A stretch of 21,419 bases of DNA from Desulfobacteraceae bacterium (GTDB taxonomy: Bacteria; Desulfobacterota; Desulfobacteria; Desulfobacterales; Desulfosalsimonadaceae): positions 1 through 21,419 of the forward strand of contig JAGXHH010000150.1 in NCBI GenBank assembly GCA_024636355.1. Direction: 5' to 3'. This document shows positions 14,603-21,419 of this stretch, in pieces; position 1 is the stretch's first letter, and each line of letters opens with the position of its first letter. The notes below the pieces were generated by a model. That model saw nothing but the letters and a program-made list of their open reading frames with translations. It had not been told where the DNA came from and did not search any database. The position numbers were made by a program, and so were the translations under genes.

Positions 14603-15427
14603 ATGAAAAAGCACCTGCTCTGGTTTCTGATGGTAGCGGCACTGATCGCCGGCGGCTGCAAATCGCTTGAACCGTTTTTCGCAAAACCCGACATCTCATT
14701 TGAGACGCTTTCCTTCAAGGACATGTCCCTGACGCAAGGAACCCTGGTCTTTACCTTCCGGGTGCACAACCCGAACCCGATGGGCGTGAGTGTCAACGCC
14801 GCAGCCTATGACCTGCAAATTGGCGACCGGCCGATGGCCAAAGGGACTTTCGATCAGGGCATACGCCTGCCGCCGGCTGCCGCCCGTTTTGTGGACCTGC
14901 CGGTGACGATCAACTTCATGGATGTTTTCCGGAATCTCTCCACTATGGCCAATCGCGACTCGGTCCCCTATTCACTTTCCGGGTCTTTTGACATCCTGGG
15001 CTTTGATGTGCCATATCGAACCGACGGCACTCTGCCGGTTCCGAAAATCCCCCGGGTTTCCCTGAAAACGGTCCAGGTCGGCCAGGTCGGCTTTTCCGGA
15101 GCCGACCTGGACTTCATCCTGACGCTTGATAACCCGAACCCATTCGGCATTCAACCCGCCGGGCTCGACTACACCATCGAACTCGGGGGCATTCGGTTTG
15201 TGTCCGGCCGGACACAGAATATTTCAACGGTTGCCGCAAACGGTGCCACCCGGATCACCGTCCCGGTCGCCATCGATTTTATCGACATCGGGCGAACGGC
15301 CATGCACCTGCTCAACAACCCCTCGGCATCCTACAAGGTATCGGGTAATCTGAAATTTGATCACCCGACAGCAGGGCAGCAGGCGTTCGCCTTTGATAAA
15401 ACCGGCCAGGTTTCCCTGGTCCGTTGA
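14603..15427 (+). CDS. Lipoprotein with two WHy/LEA14-like domains
   Basis: A 274-residue predicted lipoprotein (MKKHLLWFLMVAALIAGGC, lipid Cys 19). It carries two LEA14-type beta-sandwich domains, each marked by the family's NPNP turn: FRVHNPNPMG at about 56-59 and LDNPNPFG at about 177-180. WHy/LEA14 domains occur in desiccation- and stress-related proteins; in bacteria the molecular role is poorly defined. ATG 14603 is chosen over an in-frame ATG at 14543 because AAAGGA lies just upstream and only this start gives a clean signal peptide. It leads a plus-strand run, with uvsE 18 bases downstream. Confidence 0.85.
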   Translation: MKKHLLWFLMVAALIAGGCKSLEPFFAKPDISFETLSFKDMSLTQGTLVFTFRVHNPNPMGVSVNAAAYDLQIGDRPMAKGTFDQGIRLPPAAARFVDLPVTINFMDVFRNLSTMANRDSVPYSLSGSFDILGFDVPYRTDGTLPVPKIPRVSLKTVQVGQVGFSGADLDFILTLDNPNPFGIQPAGLDYTIELGGIRFVSGRTQNISTVAANGATRITVPVAIDFIDIGRTAMHLLNNPSASYKVSGNLKFDHPTAGQQAFAFDKTGQVSLVR

Positions 15428-15445
15428 AAGATACGTGGAGTCATA

Positions 15446-16342
15446 ATGCGCATCGGTTACCCCTGCATCAACCGATCCATCGGCTGTTCGGCAGGCCGGA
15501 CGTTTCGCCTGGCCAATTACAGTTTTCAGCGGTTGATCGACACCATAGACCTCAACCTGGGGTGTCTGGATGAGATCCTGCACGACAACCTGGCAAACGG
15601 CTTTTTGTTTCACCGGATCTCATCGGATATCGTCCCGTTTGCCTCCCACCCGGTCTGCACGGTCGACTGGCAATCCCGATTTGCCGACGCCTTTGCCGGC
15701 CTGGGCGAATTTGTCCGAACCCACAAAATGCGCATTTCCATGCACCCCGACCAGTTCACATTGATCAATTCGCCCAATCGGGACGTATTCGAAAGAAGCC
15801 TCCGGGAACTGGCCTACCATTCCGACGTACTCGACCTGATGGGTCTGGGTGCCGATGCCCGGATCCAGATCCACGTGGGGGGCATCTACGGCGATAAACC
15901 GGCGGCAATAGACCGGTTCGTGCGCAGATATAAAGGCTTAGACGAGCGGATCTCCCGGAGGCTGACCATTGAAAACGACGACCGCCTCTATACCTTTGCC
16001 GACTGCGTCCGGATCCATGAACGGGTCGGCATTCCGATAATCTTTGACAACCTGCACCACGGGATCAACTGCTCCGGTGAACCGCTCCTGGAAGTATTTG
16101 CAAAACTCTCTCAGATCTGGACCGGCCGGATCGGGATTCCGATGACCGATTACAGCGAACCACTGCCCGGCGGCAGGTCCGGCCGCCACGCCGAACAGAT
16201 CGACACCGGGGCATTTCACCGTTATCTTTCGGATACCGCCGGGTATGATTTCGACATTATGCTGGAGATCAAGGACAAGGAGAAAAGTGCAGCGGCGGCG
16301 GTTCAGATTGCCGCGGAAGATCCGCGCTTAGTGATAATGTAG
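15446..16342 (+). CDS. uvsE: UV-damage endonuclease (UvsE/UVDE)
   Basis: UVDE nicks DNA 5' of cyclobutane dimers and (6-4) photoproducts, starting an excision route independent of UvrABC. The 298-residue TIM-barrel protein shows the family start MRIGYPCINRSIGC. Candidate metal ligands fall where expected: His68 (ASHPV), His100 (MHPDQF), His143 (IHVGG), Glu176 (ENDD), the FDNLHH motif and the C-terminal LEIKDKE. These agree closely with the known Thermus enzyme's ligand order. GGAG about 6 bases before ATG 15446 supports the start. It lies between the WHy-domain lipoprotein gene and a DUF523-DUF1722 gene, probably as one transcript. Confidence 0.95.
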   Translation: MRIGYPCINRSIGCSAGRTFRLANYSFQRLIDTIDLNLGCLDEILHDNLANGFLFHRISSDIVPFASHPVCTVDWQSRFADAFAGLGEFVRTHKMRISMHPDQFTLINSPNRDVFERSLRELAYHSDVLDLMGLGADARIQIHVGGIYGDKPAAIDRFVRRYKGLDERISRRLTIENDDRLYTFADCVRIHERVGIPIIFDNLHHGINCSGEPLLEVFAKLSQIWTGRIGIPMTDYSEPLPGGRSGRHAEQIDTGAFHRYLSDTAGYDFDIMLEIKDKEKSAAAAVQIAAEDPRLVIM

Positions 16343-16379
16343 GAGTTTCAAACGAATTGACTGACCCGAGAGAAAAACC

Positions 16380-17339
16380 ATGACCGAGGACCTGCCGATC
16401 CGGATGGGAATCAGCCAGTGTCTTCTGGGTGAGAATGTCCGCTACGACGGCGGCCACAAACTCGACCGGTACCTGCGTGACACCCTGGGCCGGTTTGTCG
16501 AGTGGGTACCGGTCTGCCCGGAAGTCGAAAGCGGGCTGCCCACCCCACGCGAGTCGATGCACCTGGTCGGCGACAAGGACCAGCCACGGCTGGTGACCAC
16601 CCGCAGCGGCATTGACCACACGGAGCGGATGCGGACCTGGATTAAAAAGCGCCTCGACGCACTCGCGGAAGACCGGCTGTGCGGGTATGTGTTTAAAACC
16701 CGGTCGCCATCTTCGGGAATGCGCGATATCAAGATCTACGACGAGACCGGTAAAAACGTGCGCGACCGGGGTGCGGGGCTGTTTGCCCGGGCATTCATGG
16801 ACAGATTTGCCATCATCCCGGTGGAGGACGAGGGGCGGCTCCACGATATGGGCCTGCGGGAAAATTTCATCGAGCGGGCCTTTGTCTTTGCCAGCTGGCT
16901 GCAGTACGAAAAAACCGATGGTTCCCACAAGGGGCTGGTCGATTTCCATACAGATCATAAACTGCTGATCATGGCCCACAGCCCGAAAGATCTAAAAATT
17001 CTGGGCGCCCTGGTGGCACATGGAAAAGCCGATGATCCGGAATCCCTGAGGACAGAGTACATCACCACGCTCATGGAAGCACTGAAACTCAAGGCCACGG
17101 CCCAAAAGAACACCAACGTGCTCGACCACTGCATGGGGTATTTCAAAAAGCAGCTTTCAGCGGACCAGAAAAAGGAACTGCGGGAAGTTATCGACGACTA
17201 CCATGCCCACCTGGTTCCGTTGATCGTACCAATTACTCTCATCGCCCATTATACGCGATTGTATGCCGAACCGTACCTGCTGCGGCAGAAATACCTCTAC
17301 CCGCATCCCCGGGAGTTGATGCTGCGCAACCATGTATAG
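16380..17339 (+). CDS. DUF523-DUF1722 (YbgA-like) fusion protein
   Basis: A 319-residue protein in two parts. The N-terminal DUF523 domain (about 8-150) has ISQCLLGENVRYDGGHK with Cys14, VPVCPEVESGLPTPRE with Cys46, and KTRSPSSGM. The C-terminal DUF1722/YbgA-like domain (about 185-305) is helical. DUF523 includes TudS, an iron-sulfur 2-thiouracil desulfidase. In many DUF523 proteins the third motif is SPSCG; here Ser112 takes the Cys position, so cluster binding or activity may differ. In E. coli ybgA neighbours the photolyase gene phrB; here the fusion follows uvsE by 37 bases, again a UV-repair neighbour. The function remains unknown. Confidence 0.85.
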   Translation: MTEDLPIRMGISQCLLGENVRYDGGHKLDRYLRDTLGRFVEWVPVCPEVESGLPTPRESMHLVGDKDQPRLVTTRSGIDHTERMRTWIKKRLDALAEDRLCGYVFKTRSPSSGMRDIKIYDETGKNVRDRGAGLFARAFMDRFAIIPVEDEGRLHDMGLRENFIERAFVFASWLQYEKTDGSHKGLVDFHTDHKLLIMAHSPKDLKILGALVAHGKADDPESLRTEYITTLMEALKLKATAQKNTNVLDHCMGYFKKQLSADQKKELREVIDDYHAHLVPLIVPITLIAHYTRLYAEPYLLRQKYLYPHPRELMLRNHV

Positions 17340-17370
17340 CATTCAGCTTGACTCAGGTGATGCAAGTTTC

Positions 17371-17412
17371 CTTGCTCTTACTCTTACTCTTGCTCTTAAT
17401 CTTAATCTTAAT
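17371..17412 (+). repeat. Hexanucleotide tandem repeat, seven units
   Basis: Seven consecutive six-base units run CTTGCT, CTTACT, CTTACT, CTTGCT, CTTAAT, CTTAAT, CTTAAT. The tract lies between the DUF523-DUF1722 stop (17339) and the next start (17437), ending about 11 bases before that gene's GGAGCG ribosome binding site. Copy-number change would alter the leader by multiples of six. Confidence 0.9.
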
Positions 17413-17436
17413 TCTTGAATTTGGAGCGAACCCATC

Positions 17437-18429
17437 ATGGAAGACAAACCCTTTCAGGCACTTGTGGTCGAAGAAGCTGAAGATAAAACGTTTTTTCGGA
17501 GCATTCGCAAACGCCGTATACGCGACCTGCCCGACGCAGATGTGCTGATCCGGGTGCATTATTCGTCTTTAAACTACAAGGACGCCCTTTCGGCGACTGG
17601 CAACAAGGGCGTCACGCGCCATTATCCCCATACGCCGGGCATCGATGCCGCCGGCATTGTGGAAGCAAGCCGCAGCAGTTCAATTTCAGCAGGAGAAGAG
17701 GTTATCGTCACCAGCTACGACCTGGGCATGGAAACGGACGGGGGATTCGGGCAGTATATCCGGGTGCCGGCCGACTGGGTGGTCAAGCGGCCGCAGGGAT
17801 TGAGCCTGAAGGAAAGCATGATTTACGGCACCGCCGGCTTTACCGCGGCGCTGTCGGTGCACAAAATGACCGGATCAGTGCCTCCGGACCGGGGCGATAT
17901 CCTTGTTTCGGGCGGATCGGGGGGAGTGGGCACCATGGCCATCTCCTTTCTGGTGAAAGCGGGGTACCGGGTGGTGGCTGTCAGCGGCAAAACGCCGGAT
18001 GCCGATTATCTCACATCGCTTGGGGTCGCAGAGATCCTGTCGATAGAAGAGGCGACCGACACCTCGGGCAAACCGCTGTTAAAAGACCGGTGGGCGGGGG
18101 TAATCGATACGGTGGGGGGCGACATTTTATCGACTGCCATCCGGTCGACGAAAATCGACGGCAACGTCACCTGCTGCGGCAATATCGCCTCGGGCGACCT
18201 GCCCCTGACGGTTTACCCGTTCATTCTCCGCGGCATCACGCTGTTCGGAATCGATTCCCAGCACTGCCCCATGGCGCTGCGGCAAACCATCTGGGAACGG
18301 TTGGCCGGGGAATGGAAACTCGAACGCCTGGAGCACATCTCTGCTGAAATCGGCCTGGAGGAACTCGACAGCCGGATCGACCGGATGCTTGCCGGCCACA
18401 GCCAGGGAAGAACCGTGGTTCGGATGTAG
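17437..18429 (+). CDS. YhdH/YhfP (AcuI-type) NADPH-dependent quinone oxidoreductase / acryloyl-CoA reductase family
   Basis: A 330-residue zinc-independent medium-chain dehydrogenase. Family marks: SSLNYKDALSATGNKGV, HTPGIDAAGIV, the NADP-binding VSGGSGGVGTMA (about 153-164) and the final GRTVVRM. Members related to E. coli YhdH and AcuI reduce acryloyl-CoA; others are called quinone oxidoreductases. The substrate is not decided by sequence. GGAGCG about 9 bases upstream supports ATG 17437. It is 97 bases from the DUF523-DUF1722 gene, with the hexanucleotide repeat between them, so it may be transcribed with that gene or from its own promoter. A short CCTTT/AAAGG hairpin just after the stop is the only terminator-like feature. 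Confidence 0.88.
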   Translation: MEDKPFQALVVEEAEDKTFFRSIRKRRIRDLPDADVLIRVHYSSLNYKDALSATGNKGVTRHYPHTPGIDAAGIVEASRSSSISAGEEVIVTSYDLGMETDGGFGQYIRVPADWVVKRPQGLSLKESMIYGTAGFTAALSVHKMTGSVPPDRGDILVSGGSGGVGTMAISFLVKAGYRVVAVSGKTPDADYLTSLGVAEILSIEEATDTSGKPLLKDRWAGVIDTVGGDILSTAIRSTKIDGNVTCCGNIASGDLPLTVYPFILRGITLFGIDSQHCPMALRQTIWERLAGEWKLERLEHISAEIGLEELDSRIDRMLAGHSQGRTVVRM

Positions 18430-18812
18430 TCCTTTTTTAGAAAGGCGGCAATCCGTCTTACCTGTCCGCATGTCGTTAGTAGAAAGCCATCAAAATTAAT
18501 AAATCGGCAAATTAATCAAATTATATGAATACGTGTACATCCGTATACGGCAAAACAGAAGACAGGAATTATTTATTAATTAAAATATTTCAGCATGTTA
18601 TTGACATACAGGATCGGGTATATTTTTTTAGTATTAGTAAAACTACACGATTTTATACTACTGTTCACGAAAAGATACGACCTCGCCACTTCCGCTGCCG
18701 ATCACACAGGATCCCTGCCGAACGAATCCGATAGCACCACCAATTTAATTTAAAATAACATTTCAGTGATTTAAAAATTAAACCGCGCGACACTTCCGGT
18801 CACTCAAAGATC

Positions 18813-18828
18813 TGGCATACGATTTGCT
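18813..18828 (+). promoter_or_regulatory. Sigma-54 (RpoN) -24/-12 promoter
   Basis: TGGCATA (18813-18819), four bases, then TTGCT (18824-18828) fits the RpoN consensus TGGCACG-N4-TTGCW, with exact spacing of the GG and GC doublets. A C precedes the TGG, as is common. The start would be near 18839. The AT-rich stretch upstream could carry activator or IHF sites. The nearest downstream gene on this strand is the hydrolase at 19356. Confidence 0.65.
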
Positions 18829-18935
18829 TTGTATATAATCGTTACTGCTAAACATAAGACGCTGAAAAAGACTGGCGCCGCTAAATGTCACACTCCAAGT
18901 TATACAAGGAGGCCGTAACATACACGTCAATTTCT

Positions 18936-18976
18936 ATGGGGCGCCGGACTGAACAAACCGATGGTTTCCTCCCCAT
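18936..18976 (+). other. Nested hairpin in the proposed sigma-54 transcript
   Basis: ATGGGG (18936-18941) pairs with CCCCAT (18971-18976). Inside, AAACC (18955-18959) pairs with GGTTT (18963-18967) around a GAT loop. It lies about 100 bases after the proposed start. I recognise no known riboswitch class. Confidence 0.45.
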
Positions 18977-19080
18977 GTAAATCGCGATCTGTTCTTCGCT
19001 CCGCCAGACCGGAAAAAGCCGTTGCCATTTGGGCTCTTTTCCCCCGCAATTTGCAGGATGGCGCCGACTCACCCCTCTAA

Positions 19081-19106
19081 CCCCCTCCCCCCTCCCTCCC
19101 CCTCTC
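19081..19106 (-). other. Pure C/T tract; minus strand can form a G-quadruplex
   Basis: All 26 bases are C or T. The minus strand carries G-runs of 5, 3, 6 and 5 separated by single A residues, an ideal intramolecular G-quadruplex pattern with one-base loops. It directly touches the hairpin at 19106-19140. Confidence 0.8.
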
Positions 19107-19140
19107 ATATTCCCCGGTCGTTTCAGGACCGGGGAATATG
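19106..19140. repeat. Perfect 14-bp inverted repeat
   Basis: CATATTCCCCGGTC (19106-19119) and GACCGGGGAATATG (19127-19140) flank a 7-base loop. No T-tract follows on the plus strand, so it is a strong hairpin but not a standard intrinsic terminator. It may be part of a dispersed repeat with the preceding pyrimidine tract. Confidence 0.75.
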
Positions 19141-19243
19141 GGCCGCCCTTCTTTTCCCGATGCACTGGACAGGGCGATAATTCCCATTTTTTTATTGCAT
19201 TTGCCAGAGCTTCATTTATACAGGTATGCAAAACAGATCACCC

Positions 19244-19262
19244 TGCATCCGTGTGGGATGCA
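19244..19262 (+). other. Short hairpin before the hydrolase gene
   Basis: TGCATCC (19244-19250) and GGATGCA (19256-19262) form a perfect 7-bp stem with a 5-base loop. A run of six T follows about 9 bases later, too far for a classic terminator. It lies about 95 bases before the hydrolase ATG. Confidence 0.45.
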
Positions 19263-19355
19263 CCGGAGACGTTTTTTCAACTTCCAACCGGGCGGATTCT
19301 GTTGTACGAAAGCGCAACCGTTGCAGATCAGAAAAGCCAAAACTATAAGGATTCC

Positions 19356-19943
19356 ATGAAAGACGAAACGATCGAAATCAATAAATACCAGTGCCGGGTC
19401 ATCTCCAGCAAGGGGAAGGGGACACCGATCATCTTCCTTCACGGATATATGTACACCAGCGACGTATGGAATGAAATCGGGCTGCTCCGGATTCTCGAAC
19501 AGTACGGCATTCCATTTAAAGCCATCGACATGCCCTATGGCAAGATCAGTGAATGCACCCCCCGAACGAGTTCTTCCCAGGACAACGTAGAGCTCGTGGC
19601 CGCTATTGCCGGCAAGGACCCGGTCATTGTGGGTGCAAGCCTCGGCGGCTATATCGCCTTGAAATACAGCGTCGATCACCCGGTAAAAGGACTGCTCCTT
19701 GCCGCTCCGGTCATGTGCCTCCAGGAAGAACTGACCCGACACTATGAGCGGTTGGAAAATAAGGTATCGATCGTTTACGGGGATGCGGACAACATCGTGC
19801 CGGCCAATGAAATGAAAAAATTTTCCGGACTGGTCAAGACCGATCTGCAAATTTACAAGAATGCGGGACATCCGGCGTATCTCGATTTTCCGGAACGGTT
19901 TAACGAGGACGTCCTGGCGATGTATAAAACGGCAATCGGTTGA
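19356..19943 (+). CDS. Small alpha/beta hydrolase
   Basis: A 195-residue alpha/beta-hydrolase fold protein, probably a cytoplasmic esterase or thioesterase type. Visible are the oxyanion turn IIFLHGY (about 25-31), the nucleophile elbow GASLGG (Ser95), an acidic residue in YGDADNIVP (Asp143 or Asp145) and the catalytic His in NAGHPAYLD (His172). There is no cap domain and no signal peptide. ATG 19356 is preceded by AAGGA at 6-base spacing; an in-frame extension to 19029 would translate the pyrimidine tract and hairpin and has no ribosome binding site. It is a single gene after the long non-coding region and may be expressed from the sigma-54 promoter. The substrate is unknown. Confidence 0.82.
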   Translation: MKDETIEINKYQCRVISSKGKGTPIIFLHGYMYTSDVWNEIGLLRILEQYGIPFKAIDMPYGKISECTPRTSSSQDNVELVAAIAGKDPVIVGASLGGYIALKYSVDHPVKGLLLAAPVMCLQEELTRHYERLENKVSIVYGDADNIVPANEMKKFSGLVKTDLQIYKNAGHPAYLDFPERFNEDVLAMYKTAIG

Positions 19944-20009
19944 TTTGATGGAAGAGAATTAAAAGTTTCGCTGACGCGAATTAAACGAAGATGGTGCTTT
20001 AACGTTTTT

Positions 20010-20059
20010 AACAGAAAGGCGCAGGGGAATATCGCTACATTCCTCTGCGCCTTTCTGTT
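20010..20059. terminator. Strong hairpin between convergent genes, probable terminator
   Basis: A 21-bp stem (20010-20030 with 20039-20059) has one G-U pair and an 8-base loop. It lies between the stop codons of the hydrolase (19943) and the penicillin-binding protein (20112). On the plus strand GTTATTT follows; on the minus strand there is no T-run. It probably ends the plus-strand transcript. A smaller TTCGC/GCGAA hairpin lies at about 19969-19982. Confidence 0.65.
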
Positions 20060-20111
20060 GTTATTTACCACGGGTATGGATTAAAAGAATTAACCCCCGC
20101 GCAGCCAGTCC

Positions 20112-21419
20112 CTACTGAATCCCTATTTTAAAAAAATCATCTGTCCCGGTGATCGCATCGGATCGTTTGGTGTAGGTACGGGGAACGGTCCCTTCTTTGA
20201 AGCATTCATAAATCACTTTTTCGGATTCGTTGATCGGCAGCAGCCCGGTTTTGGCGTCGATATTGGCGAAAACCACATTATCGGGCACCGGAAACACCCG
20301 TTCCGGTTTGCCGGTCAGCACGTCCTGCATGTAGTCGAGCCAGATGGGACTCGCCGCCCGGGAGCCGGTCTCCTTGCTCCCCAGGGATTGTTCCTGATCA
20401 AATCCCACCCATGTCCCGGTGACGTAGCGCGGGGTATAGCCCATAAACCATGCGTCATGCAGGTTATTGGTCGTGCCGGCCTTGCCGGCAACCGGACGAT
20501 TCAACGCCTTGGCCCGCCAGCCGGTCCCCTCTTGTACGACCTCTTCCATCAGATGCGTGATGATATAAGCAACGCTTTTATCGATCACCCGTTCAGGCCG
20601 GGTTTCGTTCCGGTATATGACGTTGCCGTCCCGGTCCTCAATGCGCTCGATAAATACCGGAGAGACCTTATACCCCTGGTTGGCAAAAACCGCATACGCG
20701 CCGACGAGTTCGAGCAGCGACATGCCCGAGGAGCCGAGGGCCAGGGAAAGATCGCGTTCCAGGCGGGAATCGATTCCGAGTTTTTTCGAGTAGTCGACTA
20801 CGTAATCGATGCCGATGTCCCGCAGGATCTTTACGGTGATGACATTCCGGGAATGAATCAGCCCGTCACGGAATAGGGTGAACCCATGAAATGTCTTATC
20901 GTAGTTGTTCGGTTTCCACGTGAAATCATTCGCAGTGTCCTCAAAAACGATGGGCGTATCGGCGATGACTGTTGCTGGCGTATATCCTTTGTCCAGGGCC
21001 GCCGCATAAATAATCGGTTTGAATGCCGACCCCGGCTGCCGGCGGGATTGAATCGCCCTGTTGAACTGGCTCTTGGAAAAATCCCGGCCGCCGATCATGG
21101 CTTTGATATGCCCGTTTTCAACTTCCTGGGTCAAAAGGGCGGATTGGGCTTCCGGGGTCTGTTCGAGCGACAGTTCCCATTCGCCCGCATCCGGCTGCCA
21201 TTTTTTCATCCGTACCTTGATAATGTCGCCGGGGTTGAGGACTTCGCCCGGATTAGTGACAAACACACGGCCGTAGGACACTTTCGGATCGGCCTTCCGG
21301 GCCCAGCGCATATCGGCAAGGCCGATGGCGCCAACGGTATTGCCGACGCGGACTTTTACGATATCGGCTTTGTCATCGACGGCAACAACAACGCCGTCGG
21401 TAATCCGTGACGCATCCAG
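20112..21419 (-). CDS. mrcA: Class A penicillin-binding protein (PBP1A-like), N-terminal part outside window
   Basis: A bifunctional cell-wall synthase in the inner membrane; only the C-terminal 435 residues are present. The frame stays open to the window edge, beyond the internal ATG at 21311. Seen first is an OB-like region (LDASRITDGVVVAVDDK... GEVLNPGDIIKV), then the transpeptidase domain with SAFK in RQPGSAFKPIIYAA, SRN in HSRNVITVK, and KAGTTNNLHDAWFMGYTP. The third box is KAG where KTG is usual. The transglycosylase domain must lie beyond 21419. It is transcribed toward the hydrolase gene, from which it is separated by a long hairpin. Confidence 0.92.
   Translation of the reverse strand: MDASRITDGVVVAVDDKADIVKVRVGNTVGAIGLADMRWARKADPKVSYGRVFVTNPGEVLNPGDIIKVRMKKWQPDAGEWELSLEQTPEAQSALLTQEVENGHIKAMIGGRDFSKSQFNRAIQSRRQPGSAFKPIIYAAALDKGYTPATVIADTPIVFEDTANDFTWKPNNYDKTFHGFTLFRDGLIHSRNVITVKILRDIGIDYVVDYSKKLGIDSRLERDLSLALGSSGMSLLELVGAYAVFANQGYKVSPVFIERIEDRDGNVIYRNETRPERVIDKSVAYIITHLMEEVVQEGTGWRAKALNRPVAGKAGTTNNLHDAWFMGYTPRYVTGTWVGFDQEQSLGSKETGSRAASPIWLDYMQDVLTGKPERVFPVPDNVVFANIDAKTGLLPINESEKVIYECFKEGTVPRTYTKRSDAITGTDDFFKIGIQ

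Larger units (their letters stand above)
18430..19355 (+). other. Long non-coding region upstream of the alpha/beta hydrolase gene
   Basis: These 926 bases lack a convincing gene. 18485-18790 is markedly AT-rich compared with its neighbours. From 18813 on it contains a sigma-54 promoter, a nested hairpin (18936-18976), a pyrimidine tract (19081-19106), a perfect 14-bp hairpin (19106-19140) and a 7-bp hairpin (19244-19262). Reading frames inside it lack ribosome binding sites and protein-like composition. It may hold an enhancer region plus a long leader or a small RNA. That is inference. Confidence 0.6.

Noticed and set aside
18525..18734. Plus-strand 69-codon frame in the AT-rich intergenic stretch
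   Set aside because: No ribosome binding site and no family resemblance; likely chance in non-coding DNA.
18881..19231. Minus-strand 116-codon frame across the pyrimidine tract
   Set aside because: Translates the G-rich tract and hairpin as low-complexity Gly/Arg; no ribosome binding site.
19029..19355. N-terminal extension of the alpha/beta hydrolase
   Set aside because: Would encode a Pro-rich readout of the pyrimidine tract; the AAGGA site before ATG 19356 and the fold boundary favour the short form.

Overview
The window reads as ordinary chromosome from a Gram-negative, moderately GC-rich anaerobe, most likely a Desulfobacterota (sulfate-reducer-like) bacterium. This is inferred from outer-membrane lipoproteins, an ADP-forming acetyl-CoA synthetase, a precorrin-2 dehydrogenase/ccsA/hemA heme cluster and a sigma-54 promoter. 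No species is named because no similarity search was possible. No rRNA, tRNA, CRISPR array, prophage or transposase gene was seen.

Layout. 1-1912 (minus): aminodeoxychorismate synthase genes pabA and pabB. pabB is cut at the window start, where a perfect 62-base inverted repeat replaces the expected coding continuation and looks like an assembly fold-back. 2174-3439 (plus): a lipoprotein with two OmpA domains behind a near-consensus sigma-70 promoter. 3699-8430 (plus): a tightly packed operon of a DHH phosphoesterase, a metallo-beta-lactamase-fold hydrolase, a siroheme-synthase-type dehydrogenase, a CcsA-like cytochrome c assembly protein and glutamyl-tRNA reductase (hemA). 8580-11583 (plus): dksA, a PHP phosphoesterase, RNase III and an Elp3-like radical SAM protein, overlapping or nearly touching. 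11686-11745: a REPIN-like palindromic repeat pair between convergent genes. 11803-14450 (minus): an ADP-forming acyl-CoA synthetase with the ATP-grasp half first, and a DUF1820-like protein. 14603-18429 (plus): a WHy/LEA14-like lipoprotein, UV-damage endonuclease, a DUF523-DUF1722 protein and a YhdH/AcuI-type reductase preceded by a hexanucleotide repeat. 18430-19355: a long intergenic region with a sigma-54 promoter, hairpins and a G-quadruplex-forming tract, leading to a small alpha/beta hydrolase (19356-19943). 20112-21419 (minus): the C-terminal part of a class A penicillin-binding protein.

Functional threads. Folate precursor synthesis (pabA/pabB), tetrapyrrole and cytochrome c supply (siroheme enzyme, CcsA, HemA), RNA and nucleotide turnover (DHH, MBL, PHP, RNase III), UV-lesion repair (uvsE with DUF523-DUF1722) and envelope integrity (OmpA-type lipoprotein, WHy lipoprotein, PBP1A).

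I found no clearly new multi-gene system. The best leads are regulatory: a sigma-54 promoter about 515 bases before its nearest gene with structured and G4-prone sequence in between, an intrinsic terminator abutting the pabA ribosome binding site, the REPIN-like element, and the uvsE/DUF523-DUF1722 pairing with a Ser in the usual Cys position.
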